Positions 1 to 8,676 are shown, numbered from the stretch's first letter. The stretch is 18,724 nucleotides of DNA from Hyphomicrobiales bacterium (GCA_025363375.1 JANYDZ010000123.1:1-18724), one strand, 5' to 3'. A program made the numbers and translations. The notes: generated from the letters alone by a model not told the origin.

Positions 1-334
1 GGTTGACGAAGGCGTGGTCGGGAAGGGCTTTGCCGACGGTGTCCATGGACCTGGGACCGCGCGCGGCGGAATCGATTTCCGCCGCGACGGCCGCCGCCAC
101 GAGTTCCATTTCGCCCGCCGCTGTCGACAGGGCTTCGTCGCGCTCCCGCATCGCCTGAAAATAGGCGAGGCCGAGAACGCACAGGACGAAGACGCCGATG
201 AAGGCTGTAAAGCCGTGACGCGGCAGCGCTTTCAAAAAACGCTCGCGTGGAAAGGCGAGCCGCGCGGGCCAGACAAACATAATCCGCAACGCGCCGACGC
301 GAGTCCGCGCATTGGCCAAATCGGCATGAGTCAC
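1..334 (-). CDS. Membrane-anchored signalling protein, probable sensor kinase (N-terminus only)
   Basis: The reverse strand is open from a GTG at 334 to the window edge, giving 111 residues with no stop. The start is supported by a perfect GAGGAGG site at 341-347, six bases upstream. Residues 1-40 are basic and amphipathic, residues about 41-60 form one hydrophobic membrane segment (GFTAFIGVFVLCVLGLAYF), and residues 61-95 look like a charged, alanine-rich helix or coiled coil (AMRERDEALSTAAGEME). One membrane anchor followed by a helical linker is the usual opening of a PAS-type sensor histidine kinase or diguanylate cyclase, but no catalytic domain is in view, so that is inference. A weak promoter candidate lies upstream (TTGAAA at 462-457, 18-base spacer, CATTAA at 438-433). 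The gene lies 209 bases downstream of pepN on the same strand and probably has its own promoter in that gap. Confidence 0.6.
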   Translation of the reverse strand, partial: MTHADLANARTRVGALRIMFVWPARLAFPRERFLKALPRHGFTAFIGVFVLCVLGLAYFQAMRERDEALSTAAGEMELVAAAVAAEIDSAARGPRSMDTVGKALPDHAFVN

Positions 335-543
335 GCCGGGCCTCCTCGAAAATGGTTTCAATCCGGATTCAATGTGCCGCATCGCTCCGAATCAGCTCCA
401 TCTGAATCCGGCGCAGGCGATTTGTCCAGAAGTTAATGAATCCTTGACGCGAAAATTTTCAATTACGGCGCAAGCGGCGATTGCGCGCCACTTGCCGGCG
501 CGCGCGCGGGCTGCAAATTGAGTCCAAATAAAGAACGCCGCGC

Positions 544-3204
544 TTAAGCCAGCGAGCGGTCGACGATGTCGCGCACGTCGGGCGACAGATCCTTGCGGCC
601 CGCGACGCGCCTGAGCGCTGATTCGGCGTGCGCCCGTCGGCCCGGCTCCATCGAGCGCCACATGCGGAAGGCGCCCAGCAGGCGCGCGGCGACCTGGGGA
701 TTTTTTGAATCGAGATCGATGACGACGCCCGCGAGGAATTCGTAGCCGCCGCCATCGGCCGCGTGAAACTGCGTCGGGTTGACCGTGAAGGCGCCGATCA
801 ACGAGCGCAGGCGGTTGGGATTCGTCATCGAAAACAATTCGTGGTTCATCAGCTTGCGCACGCGCGCGAGCGCGCCGGGTTCGGCGATGGAGCCTTGCAG
901 CGAAAACCATTTGTCGATGACGAGGTGATCGTCGGCAAAGGCGCGGTAGAAAGCGTCGAGCGCGGTCTCGCGGCTTTCGCCGGGAATCTGCGTGAGCACG
1001 GCGAGCGCTCCAAACTGGTCGGTCATGTTGTCGGCCCCCGTGAATTGGGCCATGGCGAGCGCGGCGCCCGCGCTTGCGTCGCCGGCGGCGTAGAGATCGA
1101 GCAACGCGTTGCGCAACGCGCGCGCGCCCGCGCTCTTCGCGTCGGGCGCATAAGGAGGCCGCGCCTCGCCAAGCGCCGTGTAGGCTTGCAGAACGGGCCC
1201 CGCGAGCGCGCGGCCGATCGACCGCCGCAACGCCGTGCGCGCCGCGTGAATGGCGTCCGGATCGACGTCGACGCCGATGTCGCGCGCGATGTCGGATTCG
1301 GCGGGCAGTGAAATGGCCTGCGCCGCGAAGGCGTTGTCGGCGGCGTGGCCCGCGACGACCTTGCCCAGAGCCCGGGTGAAATTGTCGTCGACGAGGGGCG
1401 CGCCGCCGGCGCGGATGGCGGCGACCGAGCGGATGATCAGCCGGTTGGCGCAGGTCTGCGCCGCCTGCCAGCGGTTGAACGTGTCGCCGTCGTGGGCGAG
1501 CAGGTGCATGAGATCGGCGTCGCTCAAATCGAGTTCGAGACGCACGGGCGCGGAAAACCCGCGCAACACCGAGGGCACGGGCCGCGCCGCGACATTGCGG
1601 AACACGATGCGCCGCGAAGCTCCGGTCAGTTCGAACACGCCGCGTTGCAATTCCTCCGCGCTGGCCCCGTCGTCCCCGCCGCCGGTTTCAAGCTTCATGT
1701 CCATGCCGTCCGGGCCGAGAAGGCCGAGCGCGACGGGAATGACGAGCGGCAGTTTTTCGGCCTGTCCGGGCGTCGGCGCGCATTCCTGCGCGAAATCCAG
1801 CGTGCAGGCGCGCGCGCTTTCGTCGTAGCTCGCCGACGCCCGCAATTTCGGCGTTCCCGCCTGATTGTACCAGAGCATGAAATGCGAGAGATCGCGGCCG
1901 GAGCTTTCCGCGAAGCAGGAAATGAATTCCTCGACGATGGCCGCGGCGCCGTCGTATCGCGCGAAGTAAAGATCCATGCCGCGCCGGAAGGCCGCCGCGC
2001 CAATCAGCGCCTTCAGCATGCGGATGACTTCGGCGCCTTTTTCGTAGATCGTCGGCGTGTAGAAATTGTTGATTTCAAGATAGGCCGCGGGCCGCACATT
2101 GTGCGCGAGGGGGCCGGCGTCTTCGGAAAATTGGGCGGCGCGCAAGGCGCGCACATCCGCGATGCGCTTGACCGGACGCGAGCGTTGATCGGAGGAGAAT
2201 TCCTGATCGCGGAACACCGTCAGGCCCTCTTTCAGGCACAGCTGAAACCAGTCGCGGCAGGTAATGCGGTTGCCGGTCCAGTTGTGGAAATATTCATGCG
2301 CGATGACGGCCTCGATATGCGCGTAATCGAGATCGGTCGCGGTCTTCTGCGAGGCCAGCACGTATTTGTCGTTGAAAATGTTGAGCCCCTTGTTCTCCAT
2401 GGCGCCCATGTTGAAGTCGGAGACGGCGACGATGTTGAACACGTCGAGATCGTATTCGCGCCCGAACGTGTCCTCGTCCCATTTCATTGAACGCTTCAGC
2501 GCGTCCATGGCGTAGGCAGCGCGCGGCTCGTTGCCGTGTTCGACGTGGATGCCGAGTTTGACGGGGCGTCCGGACATCGTTGTGAACGAGCCGCGCAGGG
2601 CGCCCAGATCGCCGCCGACAAGCGCGAAGAGATAGGAAGGCTTGGGATGGGGATCGTGCCACACGGCGAAGTGCCGCGTTGTGCCTTCGATGTCGCCGGC
2701 TTCGACGGGATTGCCGTTGCCGAGCAGCACGGGCGCTTCGGACTTTTCCGCTTCGATGCGCGTTGTATAGACGCTGAGGACGTCGGGCCGGTCGAGAAAA
2801 TAGGTGATGCGGCGAAAGCCTTCCGCCTCGCATTGCGTGCAATAGGCCGAGCCCGAGCGGTAGAGGCCGCTCAGCTGGGTGTTGGCGAGGGGATCGACCA
2901 GCGTCTCGATGTCGAGAATAAACGGCGCGGCGGGCGGCGCCGCGACGATCAATTGTTCCGGCGTGGCGACCGCGGCGAGGTCGAGCGCGGTTCCATCGAG
3001 GGCGGCGCGCGTCGCCCGGACGTCGTCGCCGTCGAGAACGAGCGGCGCGCCGGGACGCCCGTTCGGATTGGGCCGCATGTGCAATCTGGCGGCGACGCGC
3101 GTCCGGTTTTTGTCCAGACTGAAATCAAGTTCGACGCGGTCGATCAAATAATCGGACGGCCGATAGTCGGAAAGATGAACGGGACGTGCGGCCTCGGTGC
3201 GCAT
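544..3204 (-). CDS. pepN: Aminopeptidase N (M1 family zinc metallopeptidase)
   Basis: This cytosolic zinc aminopeptidase removes N-terminal residues from peptides during protein turnover. The 886-residue product matches the length of proteobacterial PepN (about 870-890). The M1 signature is complete: exopeptidase motif GAMEN at residues 267-271, zinc site HEYFH at 303-307 and third ligand E326 in LKEGLTVF. These sit a constant six residues later than in E. coli PepN. An N-terminal beta domain (about 1-200), the thermolysin-like catalytic domain (about 200-450) and the long helical C-terminal domain can all be placed. The ATG at 3204 was chosen because the protein then begins MRTEAARPVHLSDYRPSDYL, as this family does. 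A TTG at 3243 in the same frame would add 13 residues but has no clear Shine-Dalgarno site. It lies 75 bases downstream of the tetR gene on the same strand and may be co-transcribed with it. Confidence 0.97.
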   Translation of the reverse strand: MRTEAARPVHLSDYRPSDYLIDRVELDFSLDKNRTRVAARLHMRPNPNGRPGAPLVLDGDDVRATRAALDGTALDLAAVATPEQLIVAAPPAAPFILDIETLVDPLANTQLSGLYRSGSAYCTQCEAEGFRRITYFLDRPDVLSVYTTRIEAEKSEAPVLLGNGNPVEAGDIEGTTRHFAVWHDPHPKPSYLFALVGGDLGALRGSFTTMSGRPVKLGIHVEHGNEPRAAYAMDALKRSMKWDEDTFGREYDLDVFNIVAVSDFNMGAMENKGLNIFNDKYVLASQKTATDLDYAHIEAVIAHEYFHNWTGNRITCRDWFQLCLKEGLTVFRDQEFSSDQRSRPVKRIADVRALRAAQFSEDAGPLAHNVRPAAYLEINNFYTPTIYEKGAEVIRMLKALIGAAAFRRGMDLYFARYDGAAAIVEEFISCFAESSGRDLSHFMLWYNQAGTPKLRASASYDESARACTLDFAQECAPTPGQAEKLPLVIPVALGLLGPDGMDMKLETGGGDDGASAEELQRGVFELTGASRRIVFRNVAARPVPSVLRGFSAPVRLELDLSDADLMHLLAHDGDTFNRWQAAQTCANRLIIRSVAAIRAGGAPLVDDNFTRALGKVVAGHAADNAFAAQAISLPAESDIARDIGVDVDPDAIHAARTALRRSIGRALAGPVLQAYTALGEARPPYAPDAKSAGARALRNALLDLYAAGDASAGAALAMAQFTGADNMTDQFGALAVLTQIPGESRETALDAFYRAFADDHLVIDKWFSLQGSIAEPGALARVRKLMNHELFSMTNPNRLRSLIGAFTVNPTQFHAADGGGYEFLAGVVIDLDSKNPQVAARLLGAFRMWRSMEPGRRAHAESALRRVAGRKDLSPDVRDIVDRSLA

Positions 3205-3279
3205 GGACGAATCTTTCGCTGGAGCAAACGCAATATTGCCCAATACCGGCGCGGCGACAACGAATATCGCGCAAAAAAA

Positions 3280-3882
3280 CTAAGCGGCTCCCGCGGCTTT
3301 CGCGGCGGATTCGGCGAGGGTCCCCGCGCGCGCGCGCATCGGCCCGGGCAAACGCCCGTAGAGTTTGAAGACGGCCGGTTGCAGCACGGCGCCCAGCGCC
3401 ATGGCGGCGGCGAGGTTGGCGTCGCCGACGGCGATTTCCTTCGCCGCGGCGGCGCGCGCCATGATCGCCGTGAGTTCATCGACGACATTCTCGCCGGGTT
3501 TCACGTAGCGCAGATGCGCGTGCTGATTGAGCAGAATGAAGGCGAAGACGTCCGGACTGTCGTCGAACAGGGCGCAAAACAGATCGACCATTCGCCGCGC
3601 CGTCTGGCGAAACGGCAGATTGAGATCGCCGATTTCCCGGATCGCCTTCGCCAGGGCGCCGTAGTGCCGCGTGAAGATGTCCGACGCGATCTCCTCCTTC
3701 GAGGCGTAGTAACGGTACAGGGCCGCGTCGGCGACGCCGACCGCCAGCGAAAGGTCGCGTATGGTCGCGCCGTCGACGCCTTTTTCCGCGAACAGGCGCA
3801 GCGCCTCCTTCTCGATGCGCGCGCGCGTGGCGACGCCGTCGCGCTTGTGCTTTGAGGGCGCTCTTTTCACAATTGTGCTCAT
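3280..3882 (-). CDS. TetR/AcrR-family transcriptional regulator
   Basis: This is a 200-residue DNA-binding regulator of normal TetR length. Residues about 17-65 form the helix-turn-helix domain, with the typical run RARIEKEALRLFAEKGVDG, then TIRDLSLAVGVADAALYRYY (recognition helix about 51-58) and SKEEI. The C-terminal two thirds is helical and would hold the ligand pocket and dimer interface. Its ligand cannot be read from sequence. The ATG at 3882 overlaps the aas stop codon (ATGA), so regulator and enzyme are translationally coupled. That makes acyl-chain or acyl-CoA sensing and control of aas, and of itself, the natural hypothesis (inference). A long in-frame extension upstream of this ATG lies inside aas and is not used. 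A palindromic 18-mer upstream of aas is a candidate binding site. Confidence 0.92.
   Translation of the reverse strand: MSTIVKRAPSKHKRDGVATRARIEKEALRLFAEKGVDGATIRDLSLAVGVADAALYRYYASKEEIASDIFTRHYGALAKAIREIGDLNLPFRQTARRMVDLFCALFDDSPDVFAFILLNQHAHLRYVKPGENVVDELTAIMARAAAAKEIAVGDANLAAAMALGAVLQPAVFKLYGRLPGPMRARAGTLAESAAKAAGAA
3868..3877. promoter_or_regulatory. Perfect 10-bp palindrome CACAATTGTG at the start of tetR
   Basis: CACAATTGTG lies within codons 2-5 of tetR and just after the aas stop. The octamer CACAATTG also occurs on the minus strand just inside the aas promoter region, at 7338-7331. The resemblance may hint at a second regulator contact, but it is short and inside coding sequence, so chance is a good explanation. 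Confidence 0.15.
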
Positions 3883-6800
3883 GCCTCGATCGCCAGTTTT
3901 TCGCGCACGAGCCGGTTGAGCTCGACGTAATCGGTCTTGCCGGAGCCGAGCAGGGGTAGGGCGTCGACGACGAGCACCTCGGCCGGCATCATAAGCTCCG
4001 TCGCGCCCCTGGCTTTCATATGGGCCTGCACGTCGCTCCGCGCCGCGCCGGTTTTCGTGGTGACGAGGATCAGTTTTTCGCCCTTGCGCGGATCCGGCAT
4101 GGAGACCAGCGCCGGCGTATGTTCCGGCCACAGGTCCGACGTCATTTGCTCGACCGCGGTGAGCGACACCATCTCGCCGGCGATTTTGGCGAAGCGCTTG
4201 GCGCGGCCCTTGATCGTGACGAAGCTCATGGAATCGACGGCGACGATGTCGCCGGTGTCGTGCCAGCCGCCGGGCGTCGGCTCGAGCACGCCGGGATTGT
4301 CGGCGCGGTAATAGCCCAGCATGACGTTGGGGCCGCGCACATGCAGGCGCCCGCCGTCGGCGATGCCCGGCACGTCTTCAAGCCGGTGCTCGACGCCGGG
4401 CATCAGGCGCCCGACCGTGCCGTTCTTGTTGAACATGGGAGAATTCACCGCGAGCACCGGAGCGGCCTCCGTCACGCCATAGCCTTCGAGAATGCGCAGG
4501 CCGAATTTATCCATGTAGGTCTTGCGCGTTTCTTCCTTCACGCGCTCGGCGCCGGCGACGATGTAGCGCAGCGAGCGGAAATCGTAGGGGTTCGCCATGC
4601 GCGCATAGCCGTTGAGGAACGTGTCGGTGCCGAACATGACCGTGGCGTTGATGCCGTAGATCAACTCGGGAATCTGCCGGTAGTGCAGGGGCGATGGATA
4701 GAGATAGACCTTCATGCCCGACAGCAGGCCGAGCAGCAGGCCTCCCGTCAGCCCCATGGAATGGAACACCGGCAGCACGTTGAAGACGATGTCGGTGGCG
4801 CTGATGTCGAAACGGGCGTTGACCTGCGCGATATTCGCCATGAGATTGAGGTGCGACAGCACGACGCCTTTTGGCGCGCCTTCCGAGCCCGACGTGAACA
4901 ATACGACGGCGGGATCGGTTGGTTGACGCGGGCTCAGCATTTTGCCGCGCTCCATAAGGCCGCGCAGCTTGTCGGTCTTCGTCACGCTCTTGCGCACGTC
5001 CTCAAGATAATGAATCTCGACGTCCTCGCCGAGTTCGGCGATCAGCGTTTCGAACTTGCCTTTCTCGACAAACACGCGCGAGGTCAGCACGTGCTTCACG
5101 CAGGCGCCCTTGCAGGCCGAGCGCACGTTCGCCGCGCCGGCGGTGTAGTTCAGCATGGCCGCGACGCGGCCGGCCTGCTGAACCCCGAAGAAAGCCGCCA
5201 CGATTGCATTGGCGTTGGGCAGCAGGATGCCGACGCATTCGCCCGGCCGCGTAAAGGCCGCGATCTTGCGGGCCAGCACGGCGGCGCCCACTTGCAGCGC
5301 GCGCCCGTTCATGGCCCCGGCGATAGGATCTTCGAGCACGATCTTTTTGGGCCCGCAGCGCTCGACCGCCTCTTTCAGCGCCTGCGTGAGCGTCTTGCCG
5401 GTTCCGCTGGTTGCGAAAACGAGGTCGCTCATCACGTCGTAGAGCGCCGCGCCGGCGGCGAGCCTGCGCTTGCGCCCGACGAGACCCGGCTCCAGCGCCA
5501 GCTTGCGCGGCGGCAGGAAGGTGACGCGGAATTTGGGGAACAGGCCGCGCTTGACCTGTTGCGGCGACAATCGCGTGAACGGCGTGCGTTCGAGCCCTTC
5601 CAGACGCACCGGCACAATCATCGCGTCCGACTTGTCGGCGATCATCGCCGCGCCGTCGTAGACTTTCATCAACGAGCCCGTGACGGTGAGGCGTCCTTCC
5701 GGGAAGATGACGAGTTGACGGCCTTCCTTCACTTCCCTGATCAGGCCGCGTGTGGAGAGCGGCTTTGTCGGGTCCATGGGAAAGCAACGCGCGATCCCGA
5801 GGAAGGGCTTCACCCACCATGCCTTGGCAATTTGCCAGTCTATGGCGAAGACGGGTTTTTCCTCGAGTATCGAAAGCACGACCGGCGCGTCGAGGAAGGA
5901 CACATGATTGAGCGCGATGACGCAGCGCTCGCCCGCCAGCTTGATGTTCTCCGCGCCGACGACCTCCATGCGATAGAACGCGCGGAACAGCAGGTTGAGA
6001 AAATCGGCGGCGAAATTGCCGGGCAGGTTCCTCCACAGCCACCAGGCCGCGCCGATGTTGAGCGCGCCAAGGCCGATGAGCAGGGGCGGTTCGCTCACGC
6101 CGACGGCCTGTAGCGCGGCGCACACAAGCGTGCCGCCAACCATAAGGAGGGAGGTCAAAATGTTGACGCCGGCGACGACGCGCGCGCGCCGGTCCTCGCC
6201 CGCCCAGGCTTGAACGGCGGCGAATGCGGGAACGACGAAGAGGCCGCCCGCCGCCGCGATGATCATCACGTCGATTGCGATATGCAGGCCGCTGCCGCTG
6301 GAAAAGAACGCGCCAAGGCCGATTTCGCTGGTGGCTTTCGGCAGGCCATGCGTGGCAAAACCAAGATCGATGAGAAACCCCGCCATCACGAGGCCGGCCA
6401 AGGGCACGGGAAACAGTAGAATGCGCCCGTGCGCTATCACCGCCGCCAGCAGCGAACCAATGGCGATGCCGATGGCGAACAGCGCGCTGACGGCGGTCTC
6501 CACATCAATGCCGCCGCCAATGCGCGTCTTCACGACGACCGGCGCGAGCGACAGCGCGACGGCGCCCGTCATCCAGAACCAGCTCACCGCGACGCCGCCG
6601 ACCCACAGGCGCTCGTGGCTTTTGAGTTCGCGCAACATCGCGCTGGTGGACGCCAGAATGTTCGGATTCGGCTTAAGGTCAGGCGCGGCGGCTCCGGTTG
6701 CCGGAATCAGGCGGCTCGCGCCCCAGCAGGCGAGCGCCACCAGCATCAGTTGGGCCACGATGTTGAAGACGTTGCGGTCGTGGCTCGCCGCGTAGCCGCC

Positions 6801-7274
6801 GAGGATGAGGCCGCAGAGAATGGCGAGAAAGGTCGCGCCTTCGACGAGCGCATTGCCGGCGGGAAGCTCGCGCGTTTCCAGATGATCAGGCAGGATGCCG
6901 TATTTGATGGGGCCGAACAGCGAGGCGATCACGCCAAGTCCGAACAGGGCGACATAGAGTAGCGCCAGCGAGTCCGTTGCGAAGCCGGCGGCGGCGATCA
7001 TCTGCACAAAGATTTCCGCGAATTTCAGGCGGCGCGCGACGAGCGCCTTGTCGTTGGAATCGGCGATTTCGCCGCCGAGCGCCGACAATGCCAGCGACGG
7101 CGCGACGAAGACGCCCACCGCCAGCGTGATCAGCGCGCCGGCGCCCTCCTCGCCGAGGCGGAACAGGATCAGCATCGCCAGCATCTGGCGCACAAAATTG
7201 TCGTTGAAAGCCGAGAAGAACTGGCACCAGAACAGCGGCGCGAAGCGCTTCGACGACATCAGTGTTGCGAACAT
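3879..7274 (-). CDS. aas: Trifunctional lysophospholipid transporter / 2-acyl-GPE acyltransferase / acyl-ACP synthetase
   Basis: The 1131-residue inner-membrane protein fuses three activities that E. coli divides between LplT and Aas: import of lysophospholipid, its re-acylation, and activation of fatty acid with ATP onto acyl carrier protein. Residues about 1-415 are an LplT-like MFS domain, beginning with the typical FFSAFNDNFVRQ. Residues about 430-630 are a PlsC acyltransferase, with the catalytic HX4D motif at H457-D462 (HVSFLD) and FPEGR at 524-528. Residues about 640-1131 are an AMP-forming adenylating enzyme: P-loop LFTSGSEGAPKG at 792-803, GYGVTE at 931-936, DTGD at 1006-1009 and the C-terminal catalytic lysine K1113 in GSGKTDY. 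All key residues are present. The ATG at 7274 was preferred because GGAG lies eight bases upstream and the family N-terminus follows; an in-frame start at 7325 would lie across the promoter. The stop overlaps the tetR start by 4 bases. Confidence 0.95.
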   Translation of the reverse strand: MFATLMSSKRFAPLFWCQFFSAFNDNFVRQMLAMLILFRLGEEGAGALITLAVGVFVAPSLALSALGGEIADSNDKALVARRLKFAEIFVQMIAAAGFATDSLALLYVALFGLGVIASLFGPIKYGILPDHLETRELPAGNALVEGATFLAILCGLILGGYAASHDRNVFNIVAQLMLVALACWGASRLIPATGAAAPDLKPNPNILASTSAMLRELKSHERLWVGGVAVSWFWMTGAVALSLAPVVVKTRIGGGIDVETAVSALFAIGIAIGSLLAAVIAHGRILLFPVPLAGLVMAGFLIDLGFATHGLPKATSEIGLGAFFSSGSGLHIAIDVMIIAAAGGLFVVPAFAAVQAWAGEDRRARVVAGVNILTSLLMVGGTLVCAALQAVGVSEPPLLIGLGALNIGAAWWLWRNLPGNFAADFLNLLFRAFYRMEVVGAENIKLAGERCVIALNHVSFLDAPVVLSILEEKPVFAIDWQIAKAWWVKPFLGIARCFPMDPTKPLSTRGLIREVKEGRQLVIFPEGRLTVTGSLMKVYDGAAMIADKSDAMIVPVRLEGLERTPFTRLSPQQVKRGLFPKFRVTFLPPRKLALEPGLVGRKRRLAAGAALYDVMSDLVFATSGTGKTLTQALKEAVERCGPKKIVLEDPIAGAMNGRALQVGAAVLARKIAAFTRPGECVGILLPNANAIVAAFFGVQQAGRVAAMLNYTAGAANVRSACKGACVKHVLTSRVFVEKGKFETLIAELGEDVEIHYLEDVRKSVTKTDKLRGLMERGKMLSPRQPTDPAVVLFTSGSEGAPKGVVLSHLNLMANIAQVNARFDISATDIVFNVLPVFHSMGLTGGLLLGLLSGMKVYLYPSPLHYRQIPELIYGINATVMFGTDTFLNGYARMANPYDFRSLRYIVAGAERVKEETRKTYMDKFGLRILEGYGVTEAAPVLAVNSPMFNKNGTVGRLMPGVEHRLEDVPGIADGGRLHVRGPNVMLGYYRADNPGVLEPTPGGWHDTGDIVAVDSMSFVTIKGRAKRFAKIAGEMVSLTAVEQMTSDLWPEHTPALVSMPDPRKGEKLILVTTKTGAARSDVQAHMKARGATELMMPAEVLVVDALPLLGSGKTDYVELNRLVREKLAIEA

Positions 7275-7334
7275 GGCGATTGCTCCGGGCGGACACACTG
7301 CACAAGGGGTCCAGGGTCGTATCAATATTTCAAT

Positions 7335-7352
7335 TGTGAGTATTTACTAACA
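7335..7352. promoter_or_regulatory. Candidate TetR operator (18-bp inverted repeat)
   Basis: TGTGAGTATTTACTAACA is an interrupted palindrome: seven of nine base pairs match between the arms, with TGT-AGTA on one side mirrored as TACT-ACA on the other around a central TT. Length and two-fold symmetry fit operators of TetR-family dimers. It covers the proposed -10 element and start site of aas, where a bound repressor would block transcription. The TetR gene encoded at the end of this same unit is the obvious candidate ligand, which would make the unit autoregulated. Binding is inferred, not shown. Confidence 0.45.
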
Positions 7353-7372
7353 TAACCGGAGGGCATAGTCAA
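7344..7372 (-). promoter_or_regulatory. Candidate sigma-70-type promoter of the aas-tetR unit
   Basis: On the minus strand TTGACT (7372-7367) is followed after 17 bases by TAGTAA (7349-7344), preceded by TG to make an extended -10 element. Transcription would begin near 7337, leaving a leader of about 63 bases before the aas ATG at 7274. The local sequence is markedly more AT-rich than its surroundings. The -10 hexamer is a weak match, so this rests on the combination of elements and location. Confidence 0.4.
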
Positions 7373-7383
7373 TTGTTGTATTT

Positions 7384-7403
7384 CAACCCGCGCCGCCGGG
7401 TTG
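7384..7403 (-). terminator. Short hairpin just after the MFS gene, possible weak terminator
   Basis: CAACCCG and CGGGTTG pair perfectly around a six-base loop, one base beyond the stop codon of the MFS transporter gene. On the transcribed (minus) strand no U-run follows, so it is at best a weak intrinsic terminator or an RNA-stabilising stem between this gene and the aas promoter. Confidence 0.3.
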
Positions 7404-7404
7404 T

Positions 7405-8601
7405 TCAGGCTTGTTCTGGCGGCGGGCCGCGCAACATCAGCGTCAGGACGAGCGCTACAAGCGACGCGGCGAACATCAGCCAGAAAGCCGCGTTGTAATT
7501 TCCCGTGGAATCAAACACCGCCGCTCCCACCCAGGCGCCGACGCCGCCGAAAATGTGGTGGATCATGGTGATCAGGCCGGCGATGGCGCCCAGATGCGCA
7601 GTGCCGAAACTCTCGCGGATAAAGAGGATTGTCAGCGGCGCGGTCATCAGAAAGGTCACGCCGAACACAAGCGCGAAGACCGTCACCGAAATCGGCGATT
7701 GATCGACAACGACGATGCCGAACGAGACTACGCGCGCCGCAAACGCCGCGGCGGTGGCGATCATTGGCCCCGACCTGTCGCCCCAATATCCCGCGACAAT
7801 GACGCCGATCAGTCCGGTCAGGCCCATCACCGCCAGCAGGTTTCCCGCCAGCAAGGCTTCGACGCCCCGATCCTGCGCGAAGGCGACCACATGCGTCGCG
7901 ACAAAGAAATCATCGAAGCCGCAGATCGAATAAACCGCGACAAGCAGCCAGAACCGCCGCGTGCGCATGGATTCGCGCAGCGACAGTCCCGTGCGCCTCG
8001 CCTGCGCCGCTTCAAAGCCCGCATATTCGCGAGCGCCGGGAATCATCGGCCAAAGGATGACCAGAAACACCGCGTGCAGGGCGCCCAGCCAGACGAAGAC
8101 CGAGCGCCAGCCGACGCCCGCAAGCACCGCGGCCAGCACCGCGACGATCATCAATTGCCCCAGACTCATGCCGGCGGAGGCGATGCCGTTGAAGAAGCCC
8201 GCGCGATCCGGCGCGGCGCGCGTCACCATCACGCTGACCGGCGTCATGGAGGCCATGCCGTTGCCGAGCGCAAAGACGACGCCATAGAGCGCAAACGCGT
8301 GCCAGGGCTTGGCGACGAGCGCCATGAGCGCGATGGAAACGCCGCTGACGGCTATGCCGCCGCCGATAATGGAACGCAGCGACATGCGGTCGGCGGCGCG
8401 CCCGGCGAAGAACATCGCGAAAGCCGTCACGATCTGGAAGATCGCCACCGTGCCGCCGATTTCGCCGCGGCCCCAGTCAAGTTCCTCGACCATTGGTTTC
8501 AGCGTCAACCCGATGGCGAAGCGCGCGCCGCCGCCGATGAACAGAATGAGAAAGCCGGCGACGATGGCGAGGCCGGCTTTGGACTTGAGGAACGTGAGCA
8601 T
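7405..8601 (-). CDS. Major facilitator superfamily transporter
   Basis: A 398-residue inner-membrane protein with about twelve hydrophobic segments, the standard MFS length. The loop between helices 2 and 3 reads AGRAADRMSLRSIIGGG, a recognisable MFS motif A, and a long charged central loop (PGAREYAGFEAAQARRTGLS) divides the N- and C-terminal bundles. The general look, with GGGARFAIGLTLKPM in helix 1 and GWRSVFVWLGALH near helix 6, resembles the monocarboxylate/oxalate-formate porter group, but the substrate cannot be assigned. The ATG at 8601 starts the first helix at a natural point (MLTFLKSKAGLAIVAGF), although the Shine-Dalgarno match upstream is poor. It lies 75 bases downstream of the metal exporter gene on the same strand, and the two could share a transcript. 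Confidence 0.88.
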   Translation of the reverse strand: MLTFLKSKAGLAIVAGFLILFIGGGARFAIGLTLKPMVEELDWGRGEIGGTVAIFQIVTAFAMFFAGRAADRMSLRSIIGGGIAVSGVSIALMALVAKPWHAFALYGVVFALGNGMASMTPVSVMVTRAAPDRAGFFNGIASAGMSLGQLMIVAVLAAVLAGVGWRSVFVWLGALHAVFLVILWPMIPGAREYAGFEAAQARRTGLSLRESMRTRRFWLLVAVYSICGFDDFFVATHVVAFAQDRGVEALLAGNLLAVMGLTGLIGVIVAGYWGDRSGPMIATAAAFAARVVSFGIVVVDQSPISVTVFALVFGVTFLMTAPLTILFIRESFGTAHLGAIAGLITMIHHIFGGVGAWVGAAVFDSTGNYNAAFWLMFAASLVALVLTLMLRGPPPEQA

Positions 8602-8676
8602 GGAACCGTTGCGATGGAGGGGGGAGGACCGGGATAGCGTGAATTTGCGGGAATGGCGATTCCCGCGCCCGCTTTG

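Noticed and set aside
494..510. Alternating GC runs (also near 3325-3338) as possible Z-DNA
   Set aside because: Such short GCGCGC runs recur throughout this GC-rich window and are explained by base and codon composition.
1345..2490. 381-codon plus-strand frame antisense to pepN
   Set aside because: It overlaps the catalytic core of a fully conserved M1 peptidase and has low-complexity composition and no ribosome site.
4020..6113. 697-codon open frame on the plus strand, antisense to aas
   Set aside because: It lies wholly within aas, its product is rich in His/Arg/Asp with no domain logic, and long antisense frames are expected in GC-rich genes.
7411..8637. 408-codon plus-strand frame antisense to the MFS transporter
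   Set aside because: Its product is a run of charged residues produced by antisense reading of hydrophobic codons.
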